8,279 bases of DNA from Betaproteobacteria bacterium (GCA_028870615.1 JAGWPH010000240.1:1-8279); one strand, 5' to 3'; counted from the first letter of the stretch, positions 1 through 7,982 are shown. The notes: generated by a model not told the origin, from the sequence alone. Translations and numbers: made by a program.

Positions 1-656
1 GTTTCATTGCTGATGCAGCACACCAATTGCGTACCCCTCTCGCATCACTGAGCAGTCAAATTGAAGTTGCGCTGGAAACACCCCCAGAAAACGACAAAAA
101 ATTACTCCGCGAACTCTTGGCGACGACCCAGCGGACCACACACCTGGCCAACCAGCTCTTATCCCTGGCCAGACTGGAGCACACCGAGCAGAGCATGATC
201 GAAGTGACTGCGGTCGACCTTCAGCACCTGTTTCAGGAAGTCTCCGCAGATTTTGTGACCCTGGCTGCGCGCAAAGGGGTGGATTTGGGGTTTGAGTTGT
301 GTCCGGGTCGCGTATGGGCGAGCCCGTTGATGCTACGGGAATTATTGGCCAATCTGCTGGACAATGCCATACGCTACACCCCTGCCGGTGGCAAAGTAAC
401 CGTTAGCCTGCAGCCCGTCGAACATAAGGTATTGCTTAGCGTCGAAGATAACGGTCCCGGCGTTCCGGAGACAGAACTGAAAAAGCTGGGCATCCCCTTT
501 CATCGCCTGCCCTCAGACCAGCCGGAAGGTTGCGGATTGGGTTTGGCCATCGTGCGTGAAATCGGCCGGTTGCATGCGGCAGAGGTGACATTCCACCCGG
601 GATCCAAAGGGCTTGGGCTAAAAGTGGTCGTTTGCTTCGAAAAGCTGGCGGGCTAG
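1..656 (+). CDS. Sensor histidine kinase, C-terminal part (5' partial)
   Basis: This is the cytoplasmic catalytic part of a two-component sensor kinase. It autophosphorylates on a histidine and passes the phosphate to a response regulator. The reading frame enters from the left edge (first whole codon at base 3) and gives 217 residues. The H-box FIADAAHQLRTPLA is at the very start, with the phospho-acceptor His as residue 7. The N-box LLANLLDNAIRYTP is near residues 114-127, the G1 box DNGPG near 149-153, and the G2 box GCGLGLAIV near 176-184. The H-box and the GCGLGLAIV form resemble the TctE/QseC group. The F-box is atypical: LGIPFHR stands where F-x-x-F is usual. The sensor and transmembrane parts, and any partner regulator gene, lie outside the window, so the signal is unknown. 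The gene runs convergently into ubiK. Family assignment is secure; subfamily is an inference. Confidence 0.93.
   Translation, partial: FIADAAHQLRTPLASLSSQIEVALETPPENDKKLLRELLATTQRTTHLANQLLSLARLEHTEQSMIEVTAVDLQHLFQEVSADFVTLAARKGVDLGFELCPGRVWASPLMLRELLANLLDNAIRYTPAGGKVTVSLQPVEHKVLLSVEDNGPGVPETELKKLGIPFHRLPSDQPEGCGLGLAIVREIGRLHAAEVTFHPGSKGLGLKVVVCFEKLAG
653..656. other. Shared CTAG: overlapping stop codons of convergent genes
   Basis: The palindromic tetramer CTAG supplies the TAG stop of the kinase on the plus strand (654-656) and the TAG stop of ubiK on the minus strand (653-655). The two genes therefore meet tail to tail with a 4-base overlap. There is no intergenic space, and I see no terminator hairpin at the junction. 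Confidence 0.95.
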
Positions 657-889
657 CGTTTCGGATTTTCCCGGTCAGCGACGCGCGCTTCCAGTTCAGC
701 CAGCTTCTCCCGGGTTCGGGCCAGCACTTTCATTTGCGCATCAAATTCTTCCCGCGTGACCAGATTCACCTTGGCAAACAGGCTCATCAGCAAGGCACGA
801 GCATTTTTTTCAAAGTCTGCCGCCGGTGTTTTGGCGAGCAATTCGGTGAGCCGTTGGGATACGTCATCGATGAAGGCTTGAGTTTTCAT
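653..889 (-). CDS. ubiK: UbiK (YqiC/BMFP family) ubiquinone biosynthesis accessory factor
   Basis: This 78-residue protein begins MKTQAFIDDVSQRLTELL and ends in a charged coiled coil (about residues 45-74, TREEFDAQMKVLARTREKLA and onward). The order of amphipathic helix, a Pro near 22, the DFEKNARALLMSLFAKV segment and a C-terminal coiled coil is the pattern of the BMFP/YqiC family, and the length is normal for it. In E. coli UbiK works with UbiJ in the aerobic ubiquinone-synthesis complex and has membrane-fusing activity in vitro; that role is carried over from the family. The ATG at 887-889 is chosen because AGGA and GGAG (minus strand, within 894-902) sit 4-9 bases upstream. A longer version from a TTG at 946 would add 19 residues that do not look like the family. 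The gene diverges from the porin-glnK-amtB operon. Confidence 0.87.
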   Translation of the reverse strand: MKTQAFIDDVSQRLTELLAKTPAADFEKNARALLMSLFAKVNLVTREEFDAQMKVLARTREKLAELEARVADRENPKR

Positions 890-917
890 GACTCTCCGTC
901 CTGTTAAAAACTGTTTC

Positions 918-946
918 AGTATTGCACTATCGAAAGCCAAAACCAA
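918..946 (-). promoter_or_regulatory. Candidate sigma-70 promoter for ubiK (weak)
   Basis: Read on the minus strand there is TTGGTT (941-946), a 17-base spacer, then AATACT (918-923). This matches 3 of 6 and 4 of 6 consensus positions and would start transcription near 911, about 22 bases before the ubiK ATG. The match is modest and could be chance; location and spacing are the main support. The -10 element abuts the possible upstream NtrC half-site. Confidence 0.3.
923..939 (+). promoter_or_regulatory. Possible second, degenerate NtrC site (half-site)
   Basis: TGCAC at 923-927 is a perfect left half of an NtrC site, but the right half (934-939) matches only at its last two bases. Its centre lies 31 bases, about three helical turns, upstream of the strong site at 954-970 and about 139 bases upstream of the predicted start of transcription. 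That is the spacing expected for cooperative paired NtrC enhancer sites, as at E. coli glnA. Spacing supports it; sequence alone would not. Confidence 0.4.
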
Positions 947-953
947 TCAAATA

Positions 954-970
954 TGCACTAAAAAAGTGCA
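954..970 (+). promoter_or_regulatory. NtrC-binding (enhancer) site
   Basis: TGCAC, seven bases, then GTGCA form a 17-base inverted repeat. Both half-sites and the total length fit the NtrC consensus TGCACC-N5-GGTGCA, missing only the inner C and G. The centre (962) is about 108 bases upstream of the start predicted from the sigma-54 promoter at 1044-1059. This is a classic enhancer distance, and the helix phase is plausible. Phosphorylated NtrC bound here would activate the porin-glnK-amtB operon when nitrogen is scarce. Confidence 0.82.
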
Positions 971-1043
971 CAAATCCCAATTTTTATTCCCGATCTGGCT
1001 CGAACAAGTCCATCCAAGCCGCAATTAACGCATGGCTTAAGAT

Positions 1044-1059
1044 TGGCACGGCTCATGCT
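1044..1059 (+). promoter_or_regulatory. Sigma-54 (RpoN) -24/-12 promoter
   Basis: TGGCACG, four bases, then ATGCT matches the RpoN consensus TGGCACG-N4-TTGCW at every defined position except one (A for T at 1055). The invariant GG (1045-1046) and GC (1057-1058) have correct spacing. Transcription should start near 1070, leaving an untranslated leader of about 79 bases before the porin ATG. With the NtrC site upstream, this is a complete nitrogen-regulated promoter for porin-glnK-amtB. I saw no good IHF consensus between the two elements; the AT tract at about 979-989 could still give a bend. Confidence 0.85.
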
Positions 1060-1148
1060 TTCAGTCCATGGTGCGTGATCTTATTGAAAAACCTGTAACG
1101 CCATTGGAATTGAAAAGTCTTGATCAACCTTGTAAGGGAGAATAGCAA

Positions 1149-2372
1149 ATGAAACGATATCATCGTAGTGCCATCGGCGCGGCAGTTGCTCTGGCCGTGA
1201 TGGTCTCTGCAAGTGTCAGAGCCGAAGAGCCTGCCATCACCGTGGTGGATGCCAGCGCCACGCCGGCGCCGGCAGATGCCAAACCCAAGGGCCCTACTCT
1301 GGGAGAAATTCTTGGTAATTCGGCGATCGACGTAAAAGGCTATCTGGATGCAAGTTATATCAGCCACAGCCAAACACCGAATTCCAGCGTCCAGGTATTC
1401 GATACAAACAAAAATTCATTTGGCCTGCACCAGGCCGGACTCACGATTTCCAGCACTCCCAAGGAAGGCTTTGGGGGCCTTCTAAACCTGACGGCGGGAA
1501 GTGACGCGGGTATTTTCTGTTCTTACGGCGCTTGTGCGACATCGGGAACAACAGCCGGATCTGGCGGCAACTTCGATGTGACCCAGGCCTACGCCCAATA
1601 TGCATCGGGGAGCTGGACCTTCATTGGCGGTAAATTTACCACGCTGGCCGGCGCGGAAGTCATCGACAGTTCGGCCGATACCAACCTTACCCGATCCATT
1701 CTGTTTGGCAAGATCCCTTTTACCCACACCGGCTTCAGGGCAACAGCAGCGCTTAGCGACAGCACCAATTTGATCCTTGGGCTGAATAACGGTTGGGACC
1801 AGGTCAATGACATGAACACTTCCAAGACCGCAGAACTTGGATTGACCACTGCCTTCACGAAAGATACTTCGCTGGCAATCAGCGTCTATAGCGGTGCGGA
1901 ATCCATGCTCCCCACCACGACTTCCATGGTGGCAACCGCGGTGCCTGGTGCCGCAAACGGGACACGCACGTTGGTGGATGCGGTCTTTACCAGCAACCTC
2001 ACGGATACCACGACCTTTATCCTGAATGGTGACCATGTGTCCCAGGAAAATGTTTTTGGCCTGGGAACGGAAACGTACTGGGGGCTGGCTGCCTACCTGA
2101 ACTACCAGATGAGCGAACGGTATCGCATATCGCTGCGTGCCGAAGAACTTAAGGACAACTCTGGCATTGCAGTTGCCACTACAGGGACTCCTCCCGGGGC
2201 CAATACCCTGAAGGAAATGACATTTACCTTGGGGTATGCCCCGGTCAAGAACTTTGAACTGCGCGGTGAAGTGCGTGCGGACCACGCGGACAAAGGGGTT
2301 TTCCTCGATTCCAACATGATTCCCCAAACCTCGATGGTAACAGCGGGTGTGCAGGGAATTTACAAGTTCTAA
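1149..2372 (+). CDS. Outer-membrane beta-barrel porin (BBP2/OmpL-like)
   Basis: A 407-residue outer-membrane channel, probably for small hydrophilic solutes. Residues 1-25 are a Sec signal peptide (MKRYHR, hydrophobic core, VRA before the cleavage at 25/26). A Pro/Ala-rich stretch (about 26-50) follows, then the barrel begins at DVKGYLDASY (61-70). Alternating strands run from there to the C-terminal GIYKF, whose final Phe is the usual signal for barrel assembly. The segment VFDTNKNSFGLHQAGLTI (83-100) resembles the putative beta-barrel porin-2 family by recall. Cys124 and Cys129 lie close together and may form a disulfide in a loop. AAGGGAG at 1134-1140 is the ribosome site. Only 30 bases separate it from glnK with no terminator, so it is the first gene of the NtrC/RpoN operon. 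The substrate is unknown; ammonium passage is an inference from context. Confidence 0.85.
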   Translation: MKRYHRSAIGAAVALAVMVSASVRAEEPAITVVDASATPAPADAKPKGPTLGEILGNSAIDVKGYLDASYISHSQTPNSSVQVFDTNKNSFGLHQAGLTISSTPKEGFGGLLNLTAGSDAGIFCSYGACATSGTTAGSGGNFDVTQAYAQYASGSWTFIGGKFTTLAGAEVIDSSADTNLTRSILFGKIPFTHTGFRATAALSDSTNLILGLNNGWDQVNDMNTSKTAELGLTTAFTKDTSLAISVYSGAESMLPTTTSMVATAVPGAANGTRTLVDAVFTSNLTDTTTFILNGDHVSQENVFGLGTETYWGLAAYLNYQMSERYRISLRAEELKDNSGIAVATTGTPPGANTLKEMTFTLGYAPVKNFELRGEVRADHADKGVFLDSNMIPQTSMVTAGVQGIYKF

Positions 2373-2390
2373 GACGCTTCGATCATTTAA

Positions 2391-2739
<349 letters not shown>

Positions 2740-2741
<2 letters not shown>

Positions 2742-2745
2742 GGGG
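2740..2745 (+). promoter_or_regulatory. Ribosome-binding site that fixes the amtB start
   Basis: GAGGGG overlaps the glnK stop codon TGA (2739-2741) and lies 6 bases before the ATG at 2752. It favours 2752 over an in-frame ATG at 2683 inside glnK, and suggests translational coupling of the two genes. Confidence 0.8.
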
Positions 2746-2751
2746 AACACC

Positions 2752-4158
2752 ATGAAGACACTTTATAACACCCTGAAGGCTGTGATGTTGGTTTTGGCCT
2801 TGTCGATCGGTTCAGGACATGCGTTAGCCGACGAGCCGGCGGCGGCAGCCAGTGCACCGGCTGCTGCTGCACCTGCCGCAGCTGCACCTGCCGCAGCTCC
2901 AGCTGCAGATGCTGCGCCAACCAAACCCGAACTTATTGGTACGGACAAGATCAACTCGGGAGACACGGCCTGGATGCTAAGTTCTACTGCCCTAGTGCTG
3001 CTCATGACCATCCCTGGATTGGCTTTGTTTTATGGCGGGATGGTTCGCAAAAAGAATGTACTGGCAACCCTGATGCAGAGTTTTGCGATCTGTTGCCTGG
3101 TGACAATAGTCTGGATGGTTTTGGGATACAGCCTCGCCTTTATGCCAGGTTCAGGATGGCTGGGCGGCCTGAGTCGATTCATGCTGAATGGCATGCTGTA
3201 TCAGAACGAAGCCAAGAAGGTCATGGTGCATCATGCTGCGACCAACATTCCAGAGTCGGTATACATGATGTTCCAGATGACGTTTGCCATCATCACACCC
3301 GCCCTGATTGCCGGAGCCTTTGCAGAGCGCATGAAATTTTCGGCCATGCTGTGGTTCATGGGAATCTGGTCACTGGTGGTGTATTCCCCTATCGCGCACT
3401 GGGTGTGGGAACCGGGCGGCTGGCTGGCAGCCAAAGGTGTACTGGACTTTGCCGGTGGTACCGTGGTTCACATCAATGCCGGGATTGCAGGTCTGGCAGC
3501 GGCTCTGGTCATGGGCAAGCGTGTGGGTTATGGCAAGGAGCCCATGGCACCGCATAACCTGGTGTTGACCTTGGTCGGAGCTTCCATGTTGTGGGTCGGT
3601 TGGTTCGGGTTTAACGCCGGATCTGCCGTCGCCGCCGATGGTCGTGCCGGGATGGCCATGACAGTCACTCAAATTGCCACTGCGGCTGCCGCGTTGGCCT
3701 GGATGTTTGCTGAGTGGATTATTAAAGGCAAGCCCAGCGTGCTGGGAATCGCTTCAGGTGCTGTCGCAGGGTTGGTTGCTATCACCCCGGCCTCAGGTTT
3801 TGTGGCCCCCGGGGGCTCCCTGGTGATCGGTGTTGCTGCCGGAGTGCTCTGTTTCTGGGCTTCCACCAGTCTCAAGAAGATACTGGGCTACGATGATTCT
3901 CTGGACGCTTTTGGTGTTCACTGCATCGGCGGTATCGTGGGTGCGCTACTTACGGGAGTATTCAACGTCAAGGAGATCAGCGGCGCCGATGGCAGCCTTG
4001 CGACACAGGCCCTGGGTGTCTCGGTGACCCTGGTATATGGATTCGTTATGTCCTTCATCATATTGAAAGTCATCGATATGGTCATCGGACTGCGCGTTAC
4101 CGAAGAAGAAGAGCGGGAAGGTCTCGACCTCGCTCTGCACGGGGAACGCGTCGAATAA
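2752..4158 (+). CDS. amtB: Ammonium channel AmtB
   Basis: A 468-residue Amt/Mep/Rh channel of the inner membrane that imports ammonium. Residues 1-26 are a signal peptide ending ALA before DEPA, as expected for AmtB with a periplasmic N-terminus. An unusually Ala/Pro-rich stretch (27-57) precedes the 11-helix core. Pore residues align by eye with E. coli AmtB: Phe174 and Phe178 (F103, F107), Trp219 (W148), Asp232 (D160), His240 (H168), Phe287 and Ser291 (F215, S219) and His390 (H318). The twin-His conduction site and Phe gate are therefore intact. The cytoplasmic tail GLRVTEEEEREGLDLALHGE (446-465) is the conserved segment that communicates with GlnK. The start at 2752 is set by GAGGGG just upstream and by the signal peptide. 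It is last in the NtrC-controlled operon, with a terminator 25 bases after the stop. Confidence 0.97.
   Translation: MKTLYNTLKAVMLVLALSIGSGHALADEPAAAASAPAAAAPAAAAPAAAPAADAAPTKPELIGTDKINSGDTAWMLSSTALVLLMTIPGLALFYGGMVRKKNVLATLMQSFAICCLVTIVWMVLGYSLAFMPGSGWLGGLSRFMLNGMLYQNEAKKVMVHHAATNIPESVYMMFQMTFAIITPALIAGAFAERMKFSAMLWFMGIWSLVVYSPIAHWVWEPGGWLAAKGVLDFAGGTVVHINAGIAGLAAALVMGKRVGYGKEPMAPHNLVLTLVGASMLWVGWFGFNAGSAVAADGRAGMAMTVTQIATAAAALAWMFAEWIIKGKPSVLGIASGAVAGLVAITPASGFVAPGGSLVIGVAAGVLCFWASTSLKKILGYDDSLDAFGVHCIGGIVGALLTGVFNVKEISGADGSLATQALGVSVTLVYGFVMSFIILKVIDMVIGLRVTEEEEREGLDLALHGERVE
2854..2898 (+). repeat. Three tandem 15-base units encoding APAAA in AmtB
   Basis: Units at 2854-2868, 2869-2883 and 2884-2898 each encode Ala-Pro-Ala-Ala-Ala. 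The second and third are identical (GCACCTGCCGCAGCT); the first differs at third positions and in Ala codons. They make up the centre of the periplasmic Ala/Pro linker between the AmtB signal peptide and the first helix of the core. Confidence 0.9.
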
Positions 4159-4182
4159 CTCACACTCCACCCTCAAGGGCCT

Positions 4183-4208
4183 GGGGCGTCTTTGGACGCC
4201 CCTTTTTT
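4183..4208 (+). terminator. Rho-independent terminator of the porin-glnK-amtB operon
   Basis: GGGGCGTC (4183-4190), loop TTTG, and GACGCCCC (4195-4202) form a perfect 8-base-pair GC-rich stem followed by six T residues (4203-4208). It begins 25 bases after the amtB stop, and it separates the nitrogen operon from metH. Confidence 0.95.
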
Positions 4209-4228
4209 ATCTCAATTTGAAGGCCAAT

Positions 4229-4240
4229 GCCAGGCCTGGC
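4229..4240. repeat. Perfect 12-base palindrome GCCAGGCCTGGC
   Basis: This self-complementary 12-mer lies between the amtB terminator and metH, in a short tract with several GGCC motifs (4222-4248). It could be a dimeric regulator site or chance in a GC-rich patch. It does not match the MetR or MetJ consensus as I know them. No T-run follows, so it is not a second terminator. Confidence 0.4.
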
Positions 4241-4250
4241 CCCGGCCTCG

Positions 4251-4259
4251 TGGTAGCAT
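4251..4259 (+). promoter_or_regulatory. Candidate extended -10 promoter for metH
   Basis: TGG followed by TAGCAT fits the extended -10 form TGN-TATAAT at TG and four of six hexamer bases. No -35 hexamer is visible at 16-18 bases. If used, transcription would begin around 4266-4269, at or within a few bases of the metH ATG, giving a near-leaderless message. Weak evidence taken alone. Confidence 0.28.
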
Positions 4260-4268
4260 ATTTCCCCT

Positions 4269-7200
4269 ATGTCTGATACCACGCCTTTGCTTCGTTCCCT
4301 TCTGCAGCAACGCATCCTGATGCTGGATGGTGCCATGGGCACTATGATTCAGAGCTATAAACTCAGCGAAGCGGATTATCGTGGTGAACGTTTTTATGAT
4401 TTTCCTCACGATCTCAAGGGCAATAATGATCTGCTGGTACTGACTCAGCCAAAGATCATTCGTGCCATTCATCAGGCCTATCTGGAAGCAGGCGCCGACA
4501 TCATTGAAACCAATACGTTCAATGCGACTTCGGTGTCCATGGCTGACTATCACATGGCCCATTGGGTGAGTGAGATCAATCGTACCGCGGCCCAATTGGC
4601 ACGGGAGGTGGCGGATGAGGCCACACGCAAGACGCCGAACAAACCGCGATTTGTGGCGGGAGTGCTGGGGCCGACCACCCGAACTGCGTCCATTTCCCCG
4701 GACGTCAATGACCCCGGCTTTCGTAACATTGACTTTGGCACCCTGGTTGTGTCCTATCGTGAAGCCATCGACAGTTTGGTTCTGGGTGGGGTGGATATCC
4801 TGCTGGTTGAGACAGTTTTTGACACACTCAATGCCAAAGCAGCGTTGTTTGCCATCGACGAATATTTTGAGGTGCACGGTCTGCAACTGCCCGTGATGAT
4901 CTCCGGGACCATTACGGACCAGAGCGGACGCACGCTGACTGGGCAGACCACTGAAGCCTTCTGGAACTCGTTACGCCACATTCGGCCCCTGTCCATCGGA
5001 CTCAACTGCGCGCTGGGGGCAGCGTTGATGCGCCCCTATATCGAGGAACTGGCACGCATCGCAGATACATTTGTCAGCGCCCATCCCAATGCGGGCTTAC
5101 CTAATCCGCTGGCGGAATCAGGTTATGACGAAGGGCCGGCGGAGACCGCTGCCCTGCTGAAGGAATTTGCCGAATCCGGATTTCTCAATATTGTAGGGGG
5201 CTGCTGTGGCACCACGCCAGCGCACATCAAGGCGATTGCCGAAGCAGTTAAAGATTTGCCCCCTCGACTGGTTCCAGAAATTCCACCCATGACGCGTTTG
5301 TCCGGGCTGGAGCCGTTCAACATCGGTGAAGATTCGTTGTTCGTCAATGTGGGTGAACGGACCAATGTGACTGGCTCCAAGGCTTTTTCCCGTTTGATCC
5401 TGGCTGGTGACTATGGTGAAGCGTTATCGGTAGCGCGCAAGCAGGTGGAAAACGGCGCCCAAATTATCGACATCAACATGGACGAAGCCATGCTGGATTC
5501 GAAGGCCGCTATGAAGCGCTTTCTCAATCTGGTGGCTTCGGAACCGGACATTTCCCGTGTTCCCATCATGATTGATTCTTCTGACTGGGCAGTGCTGGAA
5601 ACGGGTCTGAAATGTATTCAGGGCAAGCCCATTGTCAATTCCATCAGCCTTAAGGAAGGAGAGGCGGAGTTTATTCATCGTGCCCGGCTGGTTCGCCGCT
5701 ACGGTGCAGCGGTGATCGTCATGGCCTTTGATGAACAGGGCCAGGCGGATACTTTGGCACGCAAAGTGGAAATCTGCACGCGCTCCTATCATTTATTGAC
5801 AGAACAATTGGGCTATCCGGCAGAAGATATTATTTTTGATCCCAACATTTTTGCCATTGCCACGGGAATTGAAGAGCACAGCAATTATGCGCACGATTTT
5901 ATAGAGGCTGTCCGAATCATCCGGCAAACCCTGCCTCATGCAAAAGTGAGCGGCGGAGTTTCCAATGTCAGTTTTTCGTTCCGCGGCAATGAGGCCGTGC
6001 GCGAAGCCATTCACACGGCGTTTCTGTATCACGCCATCCGTGCCGGCATGACGATGGGCATCGTCAATGCAGGACAATTGGGAGTTTATGCGGAAATTCC
6101 CCAGGATCTTCTGGAACATGTGGAAGACATCATCCTCAATCGTCGACCCGATGCGGCAGAACGAATGGTGGCTTTTGCCGATCAGGTCAAAGGGGGGGCT
6201 GCGCGCAGCCAGGTTGAAGATTTGTCCTGGCGCATGGCCCCAGTGCATGAGCGCCTCACCCACGCACTGGTCAAAGGAATATCTACCTACATTGTGGAGG
6301 ACGCAGAAGCCGCCAGGCTGGAGAGTAAACACCCCATCCATGTCATTGAAGGGCCCCTGATGGATGGCATGAATGTAGTGGGCGACCTGTTTGGTGAAGG
6401 CAAGATGTTTTTGCCTCAAGTGGTCAAATCAGCGCGTGTGATGAAACAGGCTGTCGCGCATCTGGTGCCTTATATCGAGGCGGAAAAGGATAAGTTAGGC
6501 GTCTCGAAGACAAAAGGCAAAATCCTCCTGGCTACAGTCAAGGGTGACGTTCACGATATTGGCAAAAATATCGTGGCGGTGGTGCTTCAGTGCAACAATT
6601 TTGAAGTGATTAATCTGGGCGTGATGGTCACTTGTGAAAAAATATTGCAAGTCGCTCGTGAAGAAAAAGTCGATATCATCGGGTTGTCTGGGTTGATTAC
6701 GCCTTCGCTCGAAGAAATGGCCCATGTGGCGCGTGAAATGCAGCGACAATCGTTTTCTGTGCCGCTCTTGATTGGCGGAGCCACGACTTCTCGCGTGCAT
6801 ACGGCGGTCAAGATCGAGCCACATTATCGTGGGGCCACGGCTTATGTGCCCGATGCGTCGCGCGCTGTGGGGGTGTGTTCCCAACTGCTCAGCCCGGAAC
6901 TACGCGAGGCCTATGTACGAGATCTCAAGGCAGACCTGAAAAAGGTACGGGCGCAGCATGAAGGCAAGAAAGGAACGGGCAAGTTGCTGGATATTGCGAC
7001 GGTGCGTAAACGGGGTTTAAAAACAGACTGGCTGGCCTACGCGCCGCCCCGGCCAACGATTTTAGGGGTAAAACCGCTGCGTGATGTAGCGCTGGCCGAT
7101 CTGGTGCCATTCATCGATTGGACCCCGTTTTTCCAGACCTGGGAGTTGAGTGGGCGCTACCCCAACATTCTTCAGGACGATGTCGTTGGGGAGGCTGCAC

Positions 7201-7982
7201 GCAACCTGTTTGCTGACGCTCAAGCCATGTTGCGCCAGATTGTGGACGAAGGCTGGTTGACGGCTCAGGGGGTGGTTGGATTTTTCCCGGCTGCAACCAT
7301 TCATGGAGGAGATGACATCGCGGTCTATTCGGACGAATCGCGTACTTCTGTCCGCTTGGTGTTGCATTATCTGCGTCAACAGAATGAAAAGCCGGCCGAT
7401 CGCCATAATGCATGCCTGGCGGATTTCGTGGCTCCTGAAGCCTCACGTGTGCCGGACTATATTGGTGCTTTTGCAGTGACTGCCGGGATCGGCATCGAAA
7501 CCAAGTTGACTGAATTTGAAGCGCTGCATGACGACTATAGTGCCATTTTGCTCAAGGCCCTCGCAGACCGCCTGGCTGAAGCGTTTGCCGAATGGTTGCA
7601 TGCCCGTGTACGACGGGAGTTCTGGGGTTATGCTCCGGATGAAAATCTGGATTGTGAAGGCATGATTGCCGAACGCTATCGAGGCATCCGGCCGGCGCCC
7701 GGTTATCCGGCTTGTCCGGACCACACGGAGAAAGAGGCGTTGTTTGAACTGTTACAGGCAGAGCATCACACGGGGATTCGTTTGACAGAAAGCTACGCCA
7801 TGTGGCCTACAGCGGCAGTCAGCGGATTTTATTTTGCGCATCCGCAAAGCGCATATTTTGCCGTGGGAAAAGTGGCGCTTGATCAAGTGGAAGATTATGC
7901 ACGCCGCAAGGGCATGAGCCTGCAGGACGCTGAGCGCTGGCTGGCATCCATTCTTGGCTATGAGCCAGTTCCCAGGCAGTAG
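4269..7982 (+). CDS. metH: Cobalamin-dependent methionine synthase MetH
   Basis: A full-length 1237-residue cytoplasmic enzyme (E. coli MetH is about 1227). It moves a methyl group from methyltetrahydrofolate via cobalamin to homocysteine, making methionine. Order of domains: homocysteine domain 1 to about 335 ([10 protein letters not shown] at 19-28; zinc ligands Cys247, Cys312, Cys313); folate domain about 357-630 ([28 protein letters not shown]); cap about 650-745 with Phe708 and Leu715; cobalamin-binding domain about 746-880 with GDVHDIG, His762 being the lower cobalt ligand; activation domain about 910-1230 with [15 protein letters not shown] (1141-1155) for SAM-dependent reactivation. 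All key residues I looked for are present. An in-frame TAG at 4254-4256 makes 4269 the first possible ATG, yet no Shine-Dalgarno precedes it. mpl follows after 19 bases. No cobalamin or SAM riboswitch fits in the 110-base gap upstream. Confidence 0.98.
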   Translation: MSDTTPLLRSLLQQRILMLDGAMGTMIQSYKLSEADYRGERFYDFPHDLKGNNDLLVLTQPKIIRAIHQAYLEAGADIIETNTFNATSVSMADYHMAHWVSEINRTAAQLAREVADEATRKTPNKPRFVAGVLGPTTRTASISPDVNDPGFRNIDFGTLVVSYREAIDSLVLGGVDILLVETVFDTLNAKAALFAIDEYFEVHGLQLPVMISGTITDQSGRTLTGQTTEAFWNSLRHIRPLSIGLNCALGAALMRPYIEELARIADTFVSAHPNAGLPNPLAESGYDEGPAETAALLKEFAESGFLNIVGGCCGTTPAHIKAIAEAVKDLPPRLVPEIPPMTRLSGLEPFNIGEDSLFVNVGERTNVTGSKAFSRLILAGDYGEALSVARKQVENGAQIIDINMDEAMLDSKAAMKRFLNLVASEPDISRVPIMIDSSDWAVLETGLKCIQGKPIVNSISLKEGEAEFIHRARLVRRYGAAVIVMAFDEQGQADTLARKVEICTRSYHLLTEQLGYPAEDIIFDPNIFAIATGIEEHSNYAHDFIEAVRIIRQTLPHAKVSGGVSNVSFSFRGNEAVREAIHTAFLYHAIRAGMTMGIVNAGQLGVYAEIPQDLLEHVEDIILNRRPDAAERMVAFADQVKGGAARSQVEDLSWRMAPVHERLTHALVKGISTYIVEDAEAARLESKHPIHVIEGPLMDGMNVVGDLFGEGKMFLPQVVKSARVMKQAVAHLVPYIEAEKDKLGVSKTKGKILLATVKGDVHDIGKNIVAVVLQCNNFEVINLGVMVTCEKILQVAREEKVDIIGLSGLITPSLEEMAHVAREMQRQSFSVPLLIGGATTSRVHTAVKIEPHYRGATAYVPDASRAVGVCSQLLSPELREAYVRDLKADLKKVRAQHEGKKGTGKLLDIATVRKRGLKTDWLAYAPPRPTILGVKPLRDVALADLVPFIDWTPFFQTWELSGRYPNILQDDVVGEAARNLFADAQAMLRQIVDEGWLTAQGVVGFFPAATIHGGDDIAVYSDESRTSVRLVLHYLRQQNEKPADRHNACLADFVAPEASRVPDYIGAFAVTAGIGIETKLTEFEALHDDYSAILLKALADRLAEAFAEWLHARVRREFWGYAPDENLDCEGMIAERYRGIRPAPGYPACPDHTEKEALFELLQAEHHTGIRLTESYAMWPTAAVSGFYFAHPQSAYFAVGKVALDQVEDYARRKGMSLQDAERWLASILGYEPVPRQ

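Noticed and set aside
890..946. N-terminal extension of ubiK from a TTG at 946
   Set aside because: It would add 19 residues unlike the family, and it bypasses the good ribosome site and ATG at 889.
971..1043. IHF site between the NtrC and RpoN elements
   Set aside because: Neither strand shows WATCAA-N4-TTR here. An AATCAA at 945-950 lies on the wrong side of the main NtrC site and lacks the second half of the motif.
1119..1128. TTGATCAA palindrome (1120-1127) in the porin leader
   Set aside because: It is eight bases and AT-rich, easily expected by chance, with no match to a regulator I can name.
1482..2327. A 281-codon open frame on the minus strand inside the porin gene
   Set aside because: It is fully antisense to a well-supported porin, its translation shows no recognisable family or signal, and it lacks a convincing ribosome site. 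It is an open-frame shadow of codon bias.
4203..4245. Sigma-70 promoter for metH using TTGAAG at 4217-4222
   Set aside because: The hexamer at the proper spacing (4240-4245) is all C/G, so there is no -10 element.
4159..4268. Cobalamin or SAM riboswitch upstream of metH
   Set aside because: The gap is only 110 bases and much of it is the amtB terminator. I see none of the conserved riboswitch cores.
5793..6419. A 208-codon minus-strand frame inside metH, with other long antisense frames at 4212-4886 and 7819-8172
   Set aside because: All are antisense to confident metH or mpl coding sequence, and their translations look like low-order composition with no domain.
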